Shown in pieces: positions 24,926-34,420 of a DNA stretch of 64,000 nt (its first letter is position 1; each line of letters begins with the position of its first letter). A model generated the notes under the pieces. It saw only the letters and a list, made by a program, of their open reading frames with translations, did no database searches and was not told the origin of the DNA. A program made the position numbers and the translations under genes. The stretch is from Streptomyces sp. NBC_00094 (GTDB lineage Bacteria; Actinomycetota; Actinomycetes; Streptomycetales; Streptomycetaceae): assembly GCF_026343125.1 (NCBI RefSeq), contig NZ_JAPEMB010000001.1, forward strand, positions 7,135,501 to 7,199,500, read 5' to 3'.

Positions 24926-26626
24926 ATGACCAGAGCGTGGCCGAAGAGCATGCCCCCGTCCCTGGACTACCCGGATGCCGGAATCGACCGGCTCCTCGCC
25001 GGCGCCGCCCGGTCCTTCTCCGGCCGGATCGCCGTCCGTGACGGCGAGGAGACGCTGACCTTCGCGGAGCTGTACGACCACGCGCTGCGCGTGGCCAACG
25101 GGCTGCGTGAGCGAGGCATCGCCCCGGGCGATGTCGTCGCGCTGCACATGCCCAACTCGCTCTGGTACGTCGTGGCGTACTACGGCGCGATCTGCGCCGG
25201 CGCGACCGTCGCACCGGTCAACCCCGCCCAGCCGACCCGCGCGCTCACCGAACAGCTCCTGGACGTCGGGGCCGGGGCGGTCGTCACTCATCCGGCGTGT
25301 GCCGCCGCCCTCGCCGACGTCGACGCACCGGATATCCGTCTCACCGTGCACGTGCCCGGGACCGCCGCCGCTCCGGCGCCGGCCTCCTCGGCGGCGGCCC
25401 GCCAGGGGGCCGTGACGCTCGCGGATCTGCTCGCCGCCGCGCCCCTGACCGAGGTCGTGACGGACTCGGAGGAGGTCGCCCACTTCCAGTTGACCGGCGG
25501 CACCACCGGCCGTTCCAAGGCCGTCCGGGTGCTGCACCGCAACGCCGTGGCCGCCGTGCTCCAGGCGGCGTGCCTTCGCTCCGCGACCCTGCCGGGGCAG
25601 GACGAGGAGGGCGGTGTGTTCCTCAGGCCCGTACCCGACGCCCTCAACGCGTACGCGCTGCCGGTGGGCGACGGCGCCACCATCGCCGTCGCCCCGCTCT
25701 TCCACGGAATGGGCCTGATCACCCAGAGCGTCAACATCATCCTGGGGCAGACCACCGTCATGGTGGCCGGCTTCCGCCCGGACACCTTCCTCGCCGACGT
25801 CGAGCGCCACGGCGTGACCGCGATCACCGGATCCCCCGCGATGTACTACGCCCTGCTCGCGAGCCCGGCTCTCGACAAGCACGACTACTCCCGGGTGCTG
25901 ATGGCCGTCTCCGGAGCGGCGCCGATCGACACGAAGGCGCTGAGCCGCCTCGCCGAGGTCTTCCCGAACGCGCTGGTCTGCGAGGGGTACGGACTCACCG
26001 AGGCGAGCATGGGGCTCGCCGGTGCCCCACCGAACCCGACCGTCGCCACCCCGGTGGGCAGCGTCGGCATCGCCGTGTTCGACACCCGCCTGGAGATCCG
26101 CGCGCCGGACACGACCACCGTCCTGGCGGCGGGGGAGACGGGCGAGGTGTGGGCGAGTGGCCCACAGGTCGCCGACGGCTATCACGGACAGTCCGAGTTG
26201 ACGACGGAGCAGTTCGCCGACGGCTGGCTGCGCACCGGCGACATGGGGCGCCTCGACGAACACGGCCATCTGTTCCTCGTCGGACGCGCCAAGGACATGA
26301 TCATCTACAAGGGTTACAACGTCTATCCGCAGCCTCTGGAGGAGATCCTCTGCAGCCATCCTGCGGTGGCCCAGGCCGCGGTCGTGGGCGCCCCGAGTGT
26401 GAGCGCGGGTGAGATCCCGGCCGCCTTCGTCGTGCTGCGTCCCGGCGTCGAACCGGGAGAGGACTTCTGTGACGAGCTGACGGGGTACGTGGCCGAGCGC
26501 GTCGCGCCGTACCAGAAGGTCCGTGACCTGCGGGTGGTCGACTCTCTGCCGCTCACGCCCACCGGCAAGATCCTCAAGACCGCGCTGCGCGACCAGCTGA
26601 CCGAGGATGCCGCCATAGCCGACTGA
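24926..26626 (+). CDS. Acyl-CoA synthetase / AMP-dependent ligase, copy 1 (FadD-like)
   Basis: A 566-residue adenylating enzyme. The P-loop-like motif is LTGGTTGRSKAV, followed by GYGLTEASMGL, GWLRTGDMGRLDEHGHLFLV with the conserved Asp, GRAKDMIIYKGYNVYPQPLE, and the C-terminal catalytic Lys in TPTGKILK. These enzymes activate carboxylic acids with ATP and CoA. It is closely similar to the ligase at 58457-60148. The ATG at 24926 follows CAGGAGTTCCCC, and a divergent promoter region of about 230 bases separates it from the symporter pair. It is followed by the first CalB-like lipase, suggesting it activates acids that the lipase releases. Confidence 0.9.
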   Translation: MTRAWPKSMPPSLDYPDAGIDRLLAGAARSFSGRIAVRDGEETLTFAELYDHALRVANGLRERGIAPGDVVALHMPNSLWYVVAYYGAICAGATVAPVNPAQPTRALTEQLLDVGAGAVVTHPACAAALADVDAPDIRLTVHVPGTAAAPAPASSAAARQGAVTLADLLAAAPLTEVVTDSEEVAHFQLTGGTTGRSKAVRVLHRNAVAAVLQAACLRSATLPGQDEEGGVFLRPVPDALNAYALPVGDGATIAVAPLFHGMGLITQSVNIILGQTTVMVAGFRPDTFLADVERHGVTAITGSPAMYYALLASPALDKHDYSRVLMAVSGAAPIDTKALSRLAEVFPNALVCEGYGLTEASMGLAGAPPNPTVATPVGSVGIAVFDTRLEIRAPDTTTVLAAGETGEVWASGPQVADGYHGQSELTTEQFADGWLRTGDMGRLDEHGHLFLVGRAKDMIIYKGYNVYPQPLEEILCSHPAVAQAAVVGAPSVSAGEIPAAFVVLRPGVEPGEDFCDELTGYVAERVAPYQKVRDLRVVDSLPLTPTGKILKTALRDQLTEDAAIAD

Positions 26627-26995
26627 GGGCGGGAGGGTACGCCTGCGGTTCCGGGGAGGCGCGGGGCCGCAGGCGTATTCGGCGCCTTCGGGTCCACGCG
26701 CGTAGCGACCCTCGCCGAGGCGGTGCGTGGGCGACACGGCTGAACCGGGTCACCTAACGGGACGGACGGGCGCGCGTTGTGTTCCGGGGCAGGACGCGTT
26801 GCGTTCTCCTGTGACCGCCCACACGGATCGCGCCGGAGTTCAACAGGGCTTGCGAGAAGGGTTGTCCGCCCCGGCCGGCGCCTGGAAGGTGATCCTCCGA
26901 TTCACTCTTCGTTCCTCCCCGCGCCCCGGCCGCACCCCCCATCAGGCATGGTCACGGCAGCTGCCGGGGCGCGACACCCACCCACAGGAGTCACG
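26627..26995. other. Intergenic region upstream of the first lipase
   Basis: 369 bases without a gene. It should carry the lipase promoter. A stretch around 26804-26870 resembles the sequence in front of the second lipase gene (around 57266-57310), as expected if the two loci are duplicates. A GTGA-N9-TCAC near 26890-26906 has one spacer base too many to belong to the palindrome set described for the regulon. Nothing else recognised. Confidence 0.45.
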
Positions 26996-27982
26996 TTGAA
27001 CAGACCGTGGAAGACCCCGCGGCGCCGTCGGCCGAACGTTGTTGCCGCTGCCCTGGTGGGCGTTTTCGCCGCCGTCCTTCTCGGACCCGCCTCGTCGGCC
27101 TCCGCGGCCGTCGAACCCGCCTTGGGTACCCCGGTCGCGACGCTCGACGCGGCGCTGTACTGTCCCGGTTCCTTCGTCCATTCCGACCGTGAGCCGGTGC
27201 TGCTGGTGCACGGCACCAGCTCCACCGGAGAGGAGAGCTGGGGCTGGGGCTACGCTCCCGCGCTGCGCGACGCGGGGTACGACGTCTGCACGGTCGACCT
27301 GCCCAACAGGTCGATGGGCGACATTCAGGAGGCCACCGAGTACGTCGTGCACGCCGTCGGCAGGATCAACTCCCTGACGGGCCGCAAGGTCGACGTCATC
27401 GGCCACAGCCAGGGCAACATGGAGATCCGCTGGGCGCTCACGTGGTGGCCGAGCCTGCAGTCCAAGGTCGACGACGCGGTCTTCCTGGCCAACCCCGGCC
27501 ACGGCATCGGTGCCGGCAACTACTTCTGTACCGCCCCGTGCGCGCCGGCGCTGCACCAGTTCAGCGTCGGCTCGAACTTCCTCGCCGCCCTCAACGCGGT
27601 CGACGAGACCCCCGGCGCCGTCTCCTACACCAACCTCTACAGCCTCACCGACGAGGCCATCGTCCCCGTCACGACCGCACCCGTGACCGGCGCCGCGAAC
27701 ATCTCGATGCAGAGCGTCTGCCCCGGGCGCACCGTCACCCACTTCGGCTTCCTGTACGACTCCGTCGCCTACGGGCTGGTCGTCGACGCACTCTCGCACT
27801 CCGGAACGGCCGACCCCGGCCGACTGCCGTTCGGCAAGTGCCTGGACGTCAACCTCCCCGGTGTCACCCCCTCCGAGGCGAGCGCGGCCACCGGAGTCGC
27901 CGCCGCGAACATGAACGCGGAGCTTCTGAACGCCACGAAGGTCTGGGCCGAGCCCTCCCTGCGCGCCTACGCCCTGTCCTGA
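26996..27982 (+). CDS. Secreted lipase resembling Candida antarctica lipase B, copy 1
   Basis: A 328-residue alpha/beta hydrolase with a basic N-terminus and signal peptide (cleavage near ASSASAA, residue 38). From residue ~66 it follows the CalB pattern: PVLLVHGTSSTGEESWGW, NRSMGDIQEATEYVVHAV, the nucleophile elbow GHSQGN with Ser138, then WPSLQSKVDDAVFLANPGHG, Asp219 in SLTDEAIVP and His249 in VTHFGF. These correspond by order to CalB Ser105, Asp187 and His224. Expected role: extracellular ester or triacylglycerol hydrolysis. The TTG at 26996 was chosen because ACAGGAG stands 5 bases before it and the signal peptide follows. A strong terminator follows. Paralogue at 57391-58377. Confidence 0.9.
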   Translation: MNRPWKTPRRRRPNVVAAALVGVFAAVLLGPASSASAAVEPALGTPVATLDAALYCPGSFVHSDREPVLLVHGTSSTGEESWGWGYAPALRDAGYDVCTVDLPNRSMGDIQEATEYVVHAVGRINSLTGRKVDVIGHSQGNMEIRWALTWWPSLQSKVDDAVFLANPGHGIGAGNYFCTAPCAPALHQFSVGSNFLAALNAVDETPGAVSYTNLYSLTDEAIVPVTTAPVTGAANISMQSVCPGRTVTHFGFLYDSVAYGLVVDALSHSGTADPGRLPFGKCLDVNLPGVTPSEASAATGVAAANMNAELLNATKVWAEPSLRAYALS

Positions 27983-27995
27983 CCCCGCCTGTCCG

Positions 27996-28030
27996 ACAGC
28001 GGGCCCGTGCCGCCGAGCGGCACGGGCCCG
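27996..28030 (+). terminator. Intrinsic terminator-like hairpin after lipase 1
   Basis: A 15-base perfect stem (27996-28010 with 28016-28030) and a 5-base loop, 13 bases after the lipase stop. No T-run follows, as is common in Streptomyces. Confidence 0.85.
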
Positions 28031-28228
28031 CTCGCGCGTGTGCCGTCCCGTTCCGGACGGACCCGTATGGAGGCGTCCACACGCCCGGCGTGTCTCCGGG
28101 CCGACCTCGCCCGAGGAGAACGCGAGTCGTTCGTCTTCGTGCGCCTGACGGGCGGGTGGTGGATCTTCCGGTACAAGTTCGACAAGTCCGCCCCCGTCGT
28201 CTGACCGGACGAGACGAGGAGAACAGCC

Positions 28229-29227
28229 ATGAACGAGACGATGCGGGCCGTGGTCCTGAGCGGGCCCGGTCCGGTGGAGAACCTGGTGGTGACCGAACGC
28301 CCGGTGCCGGCGACCCGGCCCGGGTGGGTACGGATCGCGGTCAAGGCGTTCGGCCTGAACCGTTCCGAACTGCACACCCGCCTCGGCCTTGCCGAGGGCG
28401 TCACCTTCCCGCGCGTACCCGGCATCGAGGCCGTCGGCGTCCTCGACGGCCTCGACCCCGCGGACGCGGACGGCGGCCTCGCCCTCGGGCAGCGGGTCGC
28501 GACGATGATGGGCGGCATGGGCCGCACCTACGACGGCGGCTACGCCCAGTACTGCCTCGTTCCCGTGGGACAGGTCATCCCGTTCACCTCCGAACTGCCC
28601 TGGGAGGTGATCGGCGCGGTCCCCGAGACCTTGCAGACCGCGTACGGCTCGCTGACCACGGGGCTCGACCTGGCGGCCGGTCAGAGCCTCCTCGTCCGCG
28701 GTGGCACCTCCTCGGTCGGACTGGCCGCCGCGGCGCTGGCCAAGGACCTCGGTGCGACGGTCCTGTCGACCACCCGGAACCCGGACCGCGCCGACGCGCT
28801 CAAGGAACACGGTGTGGACCACGTGCTGATCGACGACGGGAGCGTCGCGGGCGCCGTGCGCGAACTCCTTCCCGAAGGCGTCGACGCGGCGATCGAACTC
28901 GTCGGCACCCCGACACTGCCCGACACGCTCGCCGCCACCCGCGTGCACGGCACGGTGTGCTTCACCGGGATGCTGTCCAACCAGTGGACCGTGCCCGACT
29001 TCTACCCGATCGGCTACCTCCCCAAGGGAGTACGGCTGACCGCTTACGGCGGCGAGAGCGCCGACCTCCCCGCCTCGGTGTTGCAGCGTTTCCTCGACGG
29101 GATCGCCGACGGCCACATCAGCCTGGGGCCGGTCAACACGTACTCCCTCGACGGCATCCGCCAGGCCCACGCCGACATGGAGCAGGGGCGCGCCGTCGGA
29201 AAGCTCGTCGTTCTCACCGGTGCGTGA
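28229..29227 (+). CDS. Zinc-independent alcohol dehydrogenase/quinone oxidoreductase-like protein
   Basis: A 332-residue MDR-family protein: N-terminal MRAVVLSGPGPVENLVVTER, the FGLNRSELHTRLGLAEGVTF region, PRVPGIEAVG, and the nucleotide-binding turn RGGTSSVGLAAAALAKDLG. No structural or catalytic zinc ligands are visible. It is distinct from the transposon-borne oxidoreductase at 17426. The ATG at 28229 follows GACGAGGAGAAC. It stands alone between two terminators. A role in redox steps of the island, such as enoyl reduction, is possible but not shown. Confidence 0.82.
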   Translation: MNETMRAVVLSGPGPVENLVVTERPVPATRPGWVRIAVKAFGLNRSELHTRLGLAEGVTFPRVPGIEAVGVLDGLDPADADGGLALGQRVATMMGGMGRTYDGGYAQYCLVPVGQVIPFTSELPWEVIGAVPETLQTAYGSLTTGLDLAAGQSLLVRGGTSSVGLAAAALAKDLGATVLSTTRNPDRADALKEHGVDHVLIDDGSVAGAVRELLPEGVDAAIELVGTPTLPDTLAATRVHGTVCFTGMLSNQWTVPDFYPIGYLPKGVRLTAYGGESADLPASVLQRFLDGIADGHISLGPVNTYSLDGIRQAHADMEQGRAVGKLVVLTGA

Positions 29228-29258
29228 GTGCCCCGCGCGGAGCACCCCCCCCACACAT

Positions 29259-29299
29259 ACGACCGCACGGGAGCGCCCTTCGGCGTCCCGTGCGGTCGT
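29259..29299. terminator. Bidirectional terminator-like hairpin
   Basis: Left arm ACGACCGCACGGGA (29259-29272) and right arm TCCCGTGCGGTCGT (29286-29299), perfectly complementary. It lies between the converging oxidoreductase gene and the ABC transporter operon. Confidence 0.85.
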
Positions 29300-29319
29300 G
29301 TCACCGTGCCCGCGAGGGG

Positions 29320-30582
29320 TCAGCTTCCGTGCGCCGCGAGGTACTCGGCGAGCGCCGGGTCCTCGGTCGCGCCCTGGAGCTGCTTCATGCCGCCCGGAAC
29401 ACCCGCGGCGGGCTGGGCGATGTACGTCTTCGTGCTGGACGCCTTGGCCGGGTCCGAGAAGTCCTGCGGCTCGTGGAAGCCCTCGGCGTACGCGGTGAGG
29501 CTGCGCAGCGCCTTGCTGATGCCGTCACGGCTGAGGTCCTTCGCCTCGCAGGCCGCCTTGAGGGTGCCCACGAGGAGGGCGCCGGCCCCGTTGCCGGCCT
29601 GCGCCGCCTGGTTCACCGGGTCCTTGGGGTACGCCTTGGCGTAGTCGGCGACAAGCTTTTTCACCGACGGCTCTTCGACGCTCAGGGCGGGCCAGGGACT
29701 GGCCACGTACAGCATCTTCTCCAGCGCCGGCTTCGCCGGAGTGGCCAGGAGCTGCGGTACGTAGGCCGGGGCGCTGGCGAGGACCGGCACCTTCAGGCCG
29801 GTGGCGGCCGCGACGCCGACGAGGGAGGCGGTCTGGGCCGGGACGCCGCTGAAGACGATGGCCTTGACGCCCGCCGCACGCAGGGCGGTCACCTGCGCGG
29901 TCAGGTCCTTGTCGGTGGGCTTCACGGTCTGCGCGACGAGCGTGACCCCGGCCTTCTGCGCGGCGAACCGGGCGCCTTCGGCCGCGTTGCCGCCGTACTC
30001 GCCCTCGATGTAGACGTGGCCGACCTTGTCGCCCTTCTTCAGCTTCGCCGCCTTCACCAGGAAGCCGACCCCGTTGACCATGTCGATGTCGTACGTGCTG
30101 GCCATGAGCCGCAGATGGAGCTTGCCGAGGACGGTGCCGGAGGCGCCGATCTGGATCGACTGGAGCTTGTCCTTCTCGATGCCGTCCAGCAGGGCGGCGG
30201 TCTGGCCCGAGCCGCTCAGCTGGCCGAGCGCCGCGATCTGCGGCTCGATCTCGGCATAGGCGGAGACGGCCTTCTGCACGTCGTATCCGTGGTCGCGCAC
30301 CACCAGTTCGATCGTCCGCCCGCAGACGCCGCCCGCGGCGTTCACCTGCTTCAGGTAGAGCTGCTCGGCCTGCAGTGCGCTCTTGCCGAGCGGGGCGACC
30401 GGACCGCTCAGGTCGGTCAGGATCCCGACGCTGATCTTGTCCTCGGTGATGCCGGGGCCGGTCTTGATGCCCGCCTTGTCGGCGGAACCGGCGGGCTCGC
30501 CGCCCTTGGTGCTGCATCCGGCCAGGACGATCGCCAGCGAGGTGGCCGCCGCGGCGGCTGCGAGGGACTTTCTGCGGTTCAC
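29320..30582 (-). CDS. ABC transporter substrate-binding lipoprotein (branched-chain amino acid/HAAT type)
   Basis: A 420-residue periplasmic-binding-type protein with a lipoprotein signal (VLAGC, lipid-anchored Cys near residue 23) and the Peripla_BP_6 pattern: ISVGILTDLSGPVAPLGKS, LKQVNAAGGVCGRTIELVVR, then GVKAIVFSGVPAQTASLV. Family members bind branched amino acids, but also aromatic acids, amides or steroid-like acids. The GTG at 30582 overlaps the permease stop (GTGA) and AAGGAG lies upstream. It is the last gene of the five-gene transporter operon. Confidence 0.88.
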   Translation of the reverse strand: MNRRKSLAAAAAATSLAIVLAGCSTKGGEPAGSADKAGIKTGPGITEDKISVGILTDLSGPVAPLGKSALQAEQLYLKQVNAAGGVCGRTIELVVRDHGYDVQKAVSAYAEIEPQIAALGQLSGSGQTAALLDGIEKDKLQSIQIGASGTVLGKLHLRLMASTYDIDMVNGVGFLVKAAKLKKGDKVGHVYIEGEYGGNAAEGARFAAQKAGVTLVAQTVKPTDKDLTAQVTALRAAGVKAIVFSGVPAQTASLVGVAAATGLKVPVLASAPAYVPQLLATPAKPALEKMLYVASPWPALSVEEPSVKKLVADYAKAYPKDPVNQAAQAGNGAGALLVGTLKAACEAKDLSRDGISKALRSLTAYAEGFHEPQDFSDPAKASSTKTYIAQPAAGVPGGMKQLQGATEDPALAEYLAAHGS

Positions 30583-31802
30583 GGTGTGTGCTCCTTGAGG
30601 GTGTCGCCGCCGGTGGTGGTACCGGTGGAAGGCAGAGGGAGAGGCGCGGTCAGGGAGGAGGGGGCGGGGCGACGCGGCCACGGCAGTGCCCGGAGGCGAC
30701 CGGCGGCCCGCCTGCCGCCGAGGCTGACGAGTCCTCCCGGGGCGAAGACCAGAGTCAGGACCAGCGCGGCGCCGTAGAGGAAGCGCGCCGCGTCGGCCGA
30801 GCCGAGCCCCGGCTCGGTGGAACCGGCGGAAACCACCAGCGGAAGGGCGTCGGAGTAGTGGGCGAGGAGCTGCGGCAGCACGCTGACGAAGACCGCTCCG
30901 GCCGCCGCGCCCGCGACGGAGCCGAGACCACCGATCACGATCATGGCGAGCATGTCCATGGACAACAGCAGGCTGAAGTAGTCGGGGACGACCCGTTGGG
31001 CGGCCAGGGCGAGGAGCGCTCCGGCGGCGCCCGCGTACATCGACGAGACCGTGAAGGCGGAGGCCCGGAACCGGGCGGCGGGGACCCCCATCACGGCGGC
31101 GGCCACCTCGCTGTCGCGCAGCGCTCCCAGGGCACGGCCGGGACGGCCCCGCAGGAGGTTCCTGGCCGCCAGGGCGGCCACCGCGACCAGCACCAGGCCG
31201 AAGTACCAGAGCCGTTCGAGTCCCCCGAAGGGAACGCCGAGCACCGCCAGGCCGTCGTCGGCGTCGCCCAGACTCAGCCCGAGGATCTCCATGTCGGGGA
31301 CCGTCCGGCCGTTGAAACCGCCGGTGTACGACTCGGCGTTGAGCATCGCGTGGTGGCCGAAGAAGATCAGGGCCAGCGTGGCGACCCCGAGGTACATGCC
31401 ACGCAGCCGGCCCGACAGGGGGCTGAAGGCGGCGCCCGCGACACCGGCGAGTGCCACCGCCGCGACGAACGCGACCAGAGGGGGAAGCCCGATGCCCGAG
31501 AGCTCGGTCGTCCCCGAGCGGTGGGAGTCGTCGGCGAGCCACGTGTAGCCGTACGCCCCCACCGCCAGGAAGAACGCGTGGCCGAGGGAGAGCTGCCCGG
31601 CCGTTCCCACGAGAAGGTTCAGGCCGATCGCGGCGATCACCGCGACCATCGCGAAGAGCCCGGTCTGGAGCCAGAAGGAGGAGAGGTAGAGGGGTGGTGC
31701 CAGGAGCAGGAGACAGCCGGCCAGGGCGGCGATCCGCCGGGGGCCGAAGGCGCGCAGTCGCCGCGCGACCGACGTACGGGCCGCTGAGGAGAGTTCAGAC
31801 AC
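30579..31802 (-). CDS. ABC transporter permease, LivM-type
   Basis: A 407-residue inner-membrane permease with about ten helices. The LivM family motif region is visible in IGLNLLVGTAGQLSLGHAFF near residue 60 and later in LGALRDSEVAAAVMGVPAAR with the ATPase-contact loop, then DMLAMIVIGGLGSVAGAAAG. The start overlaps the end of the LivH-type gene by eight bases and its stop overlaps the binding-protein start, consistent with one operon. Confidence 0.9.
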   Translation of the reverse strand: MSELSSAARTSVARRLRAFGPRRIAALAGCLLLLAPPLYLSSFWLQTGLFAMVAVIAAIGLNLLVGTAGQLSLGHAFFLAVGAYGYTWLADDSHRSGTTELSGIGLPPLVAFVAAVALAGVAGAAFSPLSGRLRGMYLGVATLALIFFGHHAMLNAESYTGGFNGRTVPDMEILGLSLGDADDGLAVLGVPFGGLERLWYFGLVLVAVAALAARNLLRGRPGRALGALRDSEVAAAVMGVPAARFRASAFTVSSMYAGAAGALLALAAQRVVPDYFSLLLSMDMLAMIVIGGLGSVAGAAAGAVFVSVLPQLLAHYSDALPLVVSAGSTEPGLGSADAARFLYGAALVLTLVFAPGGLVSLGGRRAAGRLRALPWPRRPAPSSLTAPLPLPSTGTTTGGDTLKEHTP

Positions 31803-32685
31803 GGGTGGACTCCTTGGCTCCGAGCAGGCCCTGGGGCCGGACGATCAGGACCAGCACCATCACGGCGTACGGGACGACTTCGGCGAGGCCGGAGCCGAGT
31901 CCGCTCAACTGCTGCTGGTAGCCGGTGGCCAGTGCCTCCGCCATGCCGACGAGCAGACTGCCCAGCAGTGCGCCGCCGACCGAGCCGAGTCCGCCGAGCA
32001 CCGCCGCGGGGAACGCGGCGAGGGCGATCTGGCCGGTGGTCCGGTCGATGCCGGTGCCGGGGAACGCCGCCAGGAACACGGCGGCCACCGCGGCCAGCGC
32101 ACCCGCGAGCAGCCAGGCGCTCATCCGGAGCCGGTCGCCCCGTACGCCCATCAGCGCGGCGGCCTCGGCGTCGGAGGAGTACGCGCGCATGGACAGGCCC
32201 CAGCCCGTCCAGCGGAAGGCCGCGAGGAACGCGCCGACCAGGAGCGCGGCGGCGAGCAGCGAGTACACCCGGGCCTGGGCGACGGTCACGCCGCCGACCG
32301 TGAGCACGTCGGCTCCCCAGGGGTCGCCGGTGCCGAGGACGTCGCCGCCGATCCGCCGGGCGAGCTCCGTGAGCAGCAGGATGTCGACGCCGATCGTGAG
32401 GATGGTCGGCACAGCCGGGCCGTTGGCCTTCGCGACCCGGCGCAGGACGAGCGCTTCGAGTGCTGCCGCGGCGGCCGTCCCGAGTGCGGCGGCGGCGAGG
32501 GCTCCCGCGAAGCCCAGCGGCTCGTGCAGAACCGCGACCAGGTAGCCGCCGAGGAGCAGGAGGGAGCCGTGGGCGAAGTTGACGGCGCCGGACGCCTTGA
32601 AGACGAGGCAGAAGCCGAGGGCCACGAGGGCGTAGACGGAGCCGAGAGCCATGCCGTTGAAGACGGTCTGGACGAGCGTGTTCAT
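31795..32685 (-). CDS. ABC transporter permease, LivH-type
   Basis: A 296-residue permease with about eight helices. It starts MNTLVQTVFNGMALGSVYAL, then FKASGAVNFAHGSLLLLGGY, both typical of LivH, and has AEAAALMGVRGDRLRMSAWL as the ATPase-contact loop and AAVLGGLGSVGGALLGSLLV near the end. The ATG overlaps the stop of the upstream ATPase gene (ATGA). Confidence 0.9.
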   Translation of the reverse strand: MNTLVQTVFNGMALGSVYALVALGFCLVFKASGAVNFAHGSLLLLGGYLVAVLHEPLGFAGALAAAALGTAAAAALEALVLRRVAKANGPAVPTILTIGVDILLLTELARRIGGDVLGTGDPWGADVLTVGGVTVAQARVYSLLAAALLVGAFLAAFRWTGWGLSMRAYSSDAEAAALMGVRGDRLRMSAWLLAGALAAVAAVFLAAFPGTGIDRTTGQIALAAFPAAVLGGLGSVGGALLGSLLVGMAEALATGYQQQLSGLGSGLAEVVPYAVMVLVLIVRPQGLLGAKESTRV

Positions 32686-33569
32686 GAAGCCTGCTCCGTG
32701 TCAGGGGCGTCGGGGGCCGGGATGGTGGCAGGGGCGGTGGTGCCGCCCAGGTACGCCTGGATCACCGCCGGATCACGCTGGACGGCCTCGGGCGAACCGC
32801 CGCCGATCCGGCGTCCGAAGTCCAGGACGGTCACCTCGTCCGCCATCCGCATGACCATCCCCATGTCGTGCTCGACGATCAGGACGGAGACGCCGAGAGA
32901 GTCCCTGATGTGAGCGATGGTGCGGGCCATGCCGAGACGCTCGGTGGTGTTCATCCCGGCCACCGGCTCGTCGAGGAGCAATAGCCTGGGCTCCATGCAG
33001 AGTGCCCGGGCGAGTTCGACGCGCTTGCGGTCCCCGTAGGACAGCAGGGCGACCGGTGCGTCGAAGAGCGCTCCGAGCCCGGTGAACTCGGCGATCTCGC
33101 GCACGCGTTCGCGGTGCAGGCGTTGCTCCCGGACCACGCTCGGCAGGTTCAGTGCCGTGGCGGCGAAGCCGGCGCGGGTCAGGGTCTGGCGGCCCAGCAT
33201 CAGGTTGTCCGCGACCGTTCCCCGGGTGAGGACGATGTTCTGGAAGGTCCGGGCGACACCGAGGGCGGCGATCCGGTGCGGCGGGAGGGCGGTCAGCTCT
33301 GCCTCGCCGAAGCGCACGCTGCCGCTCGCCGCGCGGTAGACCCCTGAGAGGACGTTGAAGCAGGAGGACTTACCGGCCCCGTTCGGGCCGATCAACGCGT
33401 GGACGCTGCCCGGTGCGACGGTGAACCCGACGCCGTCCAGGGCGGTGAGGCCGGCGAAGCGTACGGTCACGTCCTCGACGGTCAGCGCCGGTACGTCCTC
33501 CTGGGAGGACGCGTACGTCGTCGTGGGCGAGACAGTGCGGCGCAGCAGCTCGCGGATCAACGGGACCAC
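32682..33569 (-). CDS. ABC transporter ATP-binding protein, LivG-type
   Basis: A 295-residue ATPase: Walker A GPNGAGKS near residue 57, signature LSYGDRKRVELARAL, Walker B LLLLDEPVAGMN and the H-loop VEHDMGMVMRMAD. The C-terminal extension typical of LivG (QRDPAVIQAYLGG) is present. The N-terminus before TVEDVTVRFAGL is about 30 residues longer than needed. The GTG at 33569 overlaps the LivF-type gene by 13 bases. Confidence 0.9.
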   Translation of the reverse strand: MVPLIRELLRRTVSPTTTYASSQEDVPALTVEDVTVRFAGLTALDGVGFTVAPGSVHALIGPNGAGKSSCFNVLSGVYRAASGSVRFGEAELTALPPHRIAALGVARTFQNIVLTRGTVADNLMLGRQTLTRAGFAATALNLPSVVREQRLHRERVREIAEFTGLGALFDAPVALLSYGDRKRVELARALCMEPRLLLLDEPVAGMNTTERLGMARTIAHIRDSLGVSVLIVEHDMGMVMRMADEVTVLDFGRRIGGGSPEAVQRDPAVIQAYLGGTTAPATIPAPDAPDTEQAS

Positions 33570-34420
33570 CTGCCCAGCGAGGCGACCGGAGTCGCCTCCT
33601 CGCCGTTGAGCCCCGGCTCGTCGCCGCCCTCCGGCCGCTCGCCGAGGTACAGGCGCCGGACCTCGTCGGAGCGGGACAGCTCGTCGGCGGGCCCTTCGAG
33701 CCGGATCCGGCCGACGTCGAGGACGTACGCGTGGTCGGCGAGTTCCAGGGCGAGGGCCGCGTTCTGCTCGACGAGCAGGATGCCGGTGCCCTGTGCGTTG
33801 ATGTGCCGCACCACCTCGGCGATTCTCGCGACAACGAGCGGGGCGAGACCGAGGGAGGGCTCGTCCAGGAGCAGCAGCCGTGGCCGGGCCATCAGGGCCC
33901 GCCCGATGGCGAGCATCTGCTGTTCACCGCCGGAGAGCAGGCCGGCGGCCTGCCCACTCCGCTCGGCGAGTACCGGGAAGAGGGCGTACACCTCGGCTGC
34001 GGCCCGGCGGGCGTCCTCGCGACCCCGGCCGGGGACGCCGAGGCGCCCGGCCCTGAGGTTGTCGGCGACGGACAGTCCGGCGAACACGCGACGGCCTTCG
34101 GGCACCTGCACCACGCCGGCGGCCACGACGTCGGCCGCCGCCCGCCCGGTCAGCGGCACTCCGCCGAAGTCGACGCGGCCACCGCTCACCGATCCGGAGT
34201 GCAGGGGCAGGGTGCCGGACACGGCGCGAAGCAGCGTGGACTTGCCGGCCCCGTTGGCGCCGAGCATCGTGACGATGCCCCCGGCCGGGACGGTGAGCGA
34301 CACGTCGTGCAGTGCGGTCACCGACCGTCCGTACGTCACGGAGAGGCCTTGGACTTCCAGCGTGCCGGACGGCACGGTCGGCGGCGGCGACGGGGGCTGA
34401 GGTGGAGAGGACGAGCTCAT
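33557..34420 (-). CDS. ABC transporter ATP-binding protein, LivF-type
   Basis: A 287-residue ATPase: Walker A GANGAGKST, signature LSGGEQQMLAIGRALM, Walker B LLLLDEPSLGLAP, H-loop VEQNAALALELAD. It has the short C-terminus typical of LivF apart from a Gly/Glu-rich tail. The ATG at 34420 was chosen since the first 35 residues are a Pro/Ser-rich lead and similarity begins soon after; the ribosome site is weak. It is the first gene of the transporter operon, which is transcribed away from the regulator genes. Function: energising import of a carboxylate-type substrate, perhaps a product of the lipases (inference). Confidence 0.88.
   Translation of the reverse strand: MSSSSPPQPPSPPPTVPSGTLEVQGLSVTYGRSVTALHDVSLTVPAGGIVTMLGANGAGKSTLLRAVSGTLPLHSGSVSGGRVDFGGVPLTGRAAADVVAAGVVQVPEGRRVFAGLSVADNLRAGRLGVPGRGREDARRAAAEVYALFPVLAERSGQAAGLLSGGEQQMLAIGRALMARPRLLLLDEPSLGLAPLVVARIAEVVRHINAQGTGILLVEQNAALALELADHAYVLDVGRIRLEGPADELSRSDEVRRLYLGERPEGGDEPGLNGEEATPVASLGRWSR

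Noticed and set aside
26890..26906. GTGA-N9-TCAC in front of the first lipase
   Set aside because: The spacer is nine instead of eight bases, so it does not fit the palindrome set; kept out of the regulon.
28007..28204. 65-codon frame between the lipase terminator and the oxidoreductase gene
   Set aside because: Starts inside the terminator hairpin, has no ribosome site and no recognisable motif.
27442..30777. Very long open frame (over 1100 codons) on the + strand across the lipase, oxidoreductase and binding-protein genes
   Set aside because: An antisense or out-of-frame shadow caused by high GC; the real genes have clear motifs and ribosome sites in other frames.
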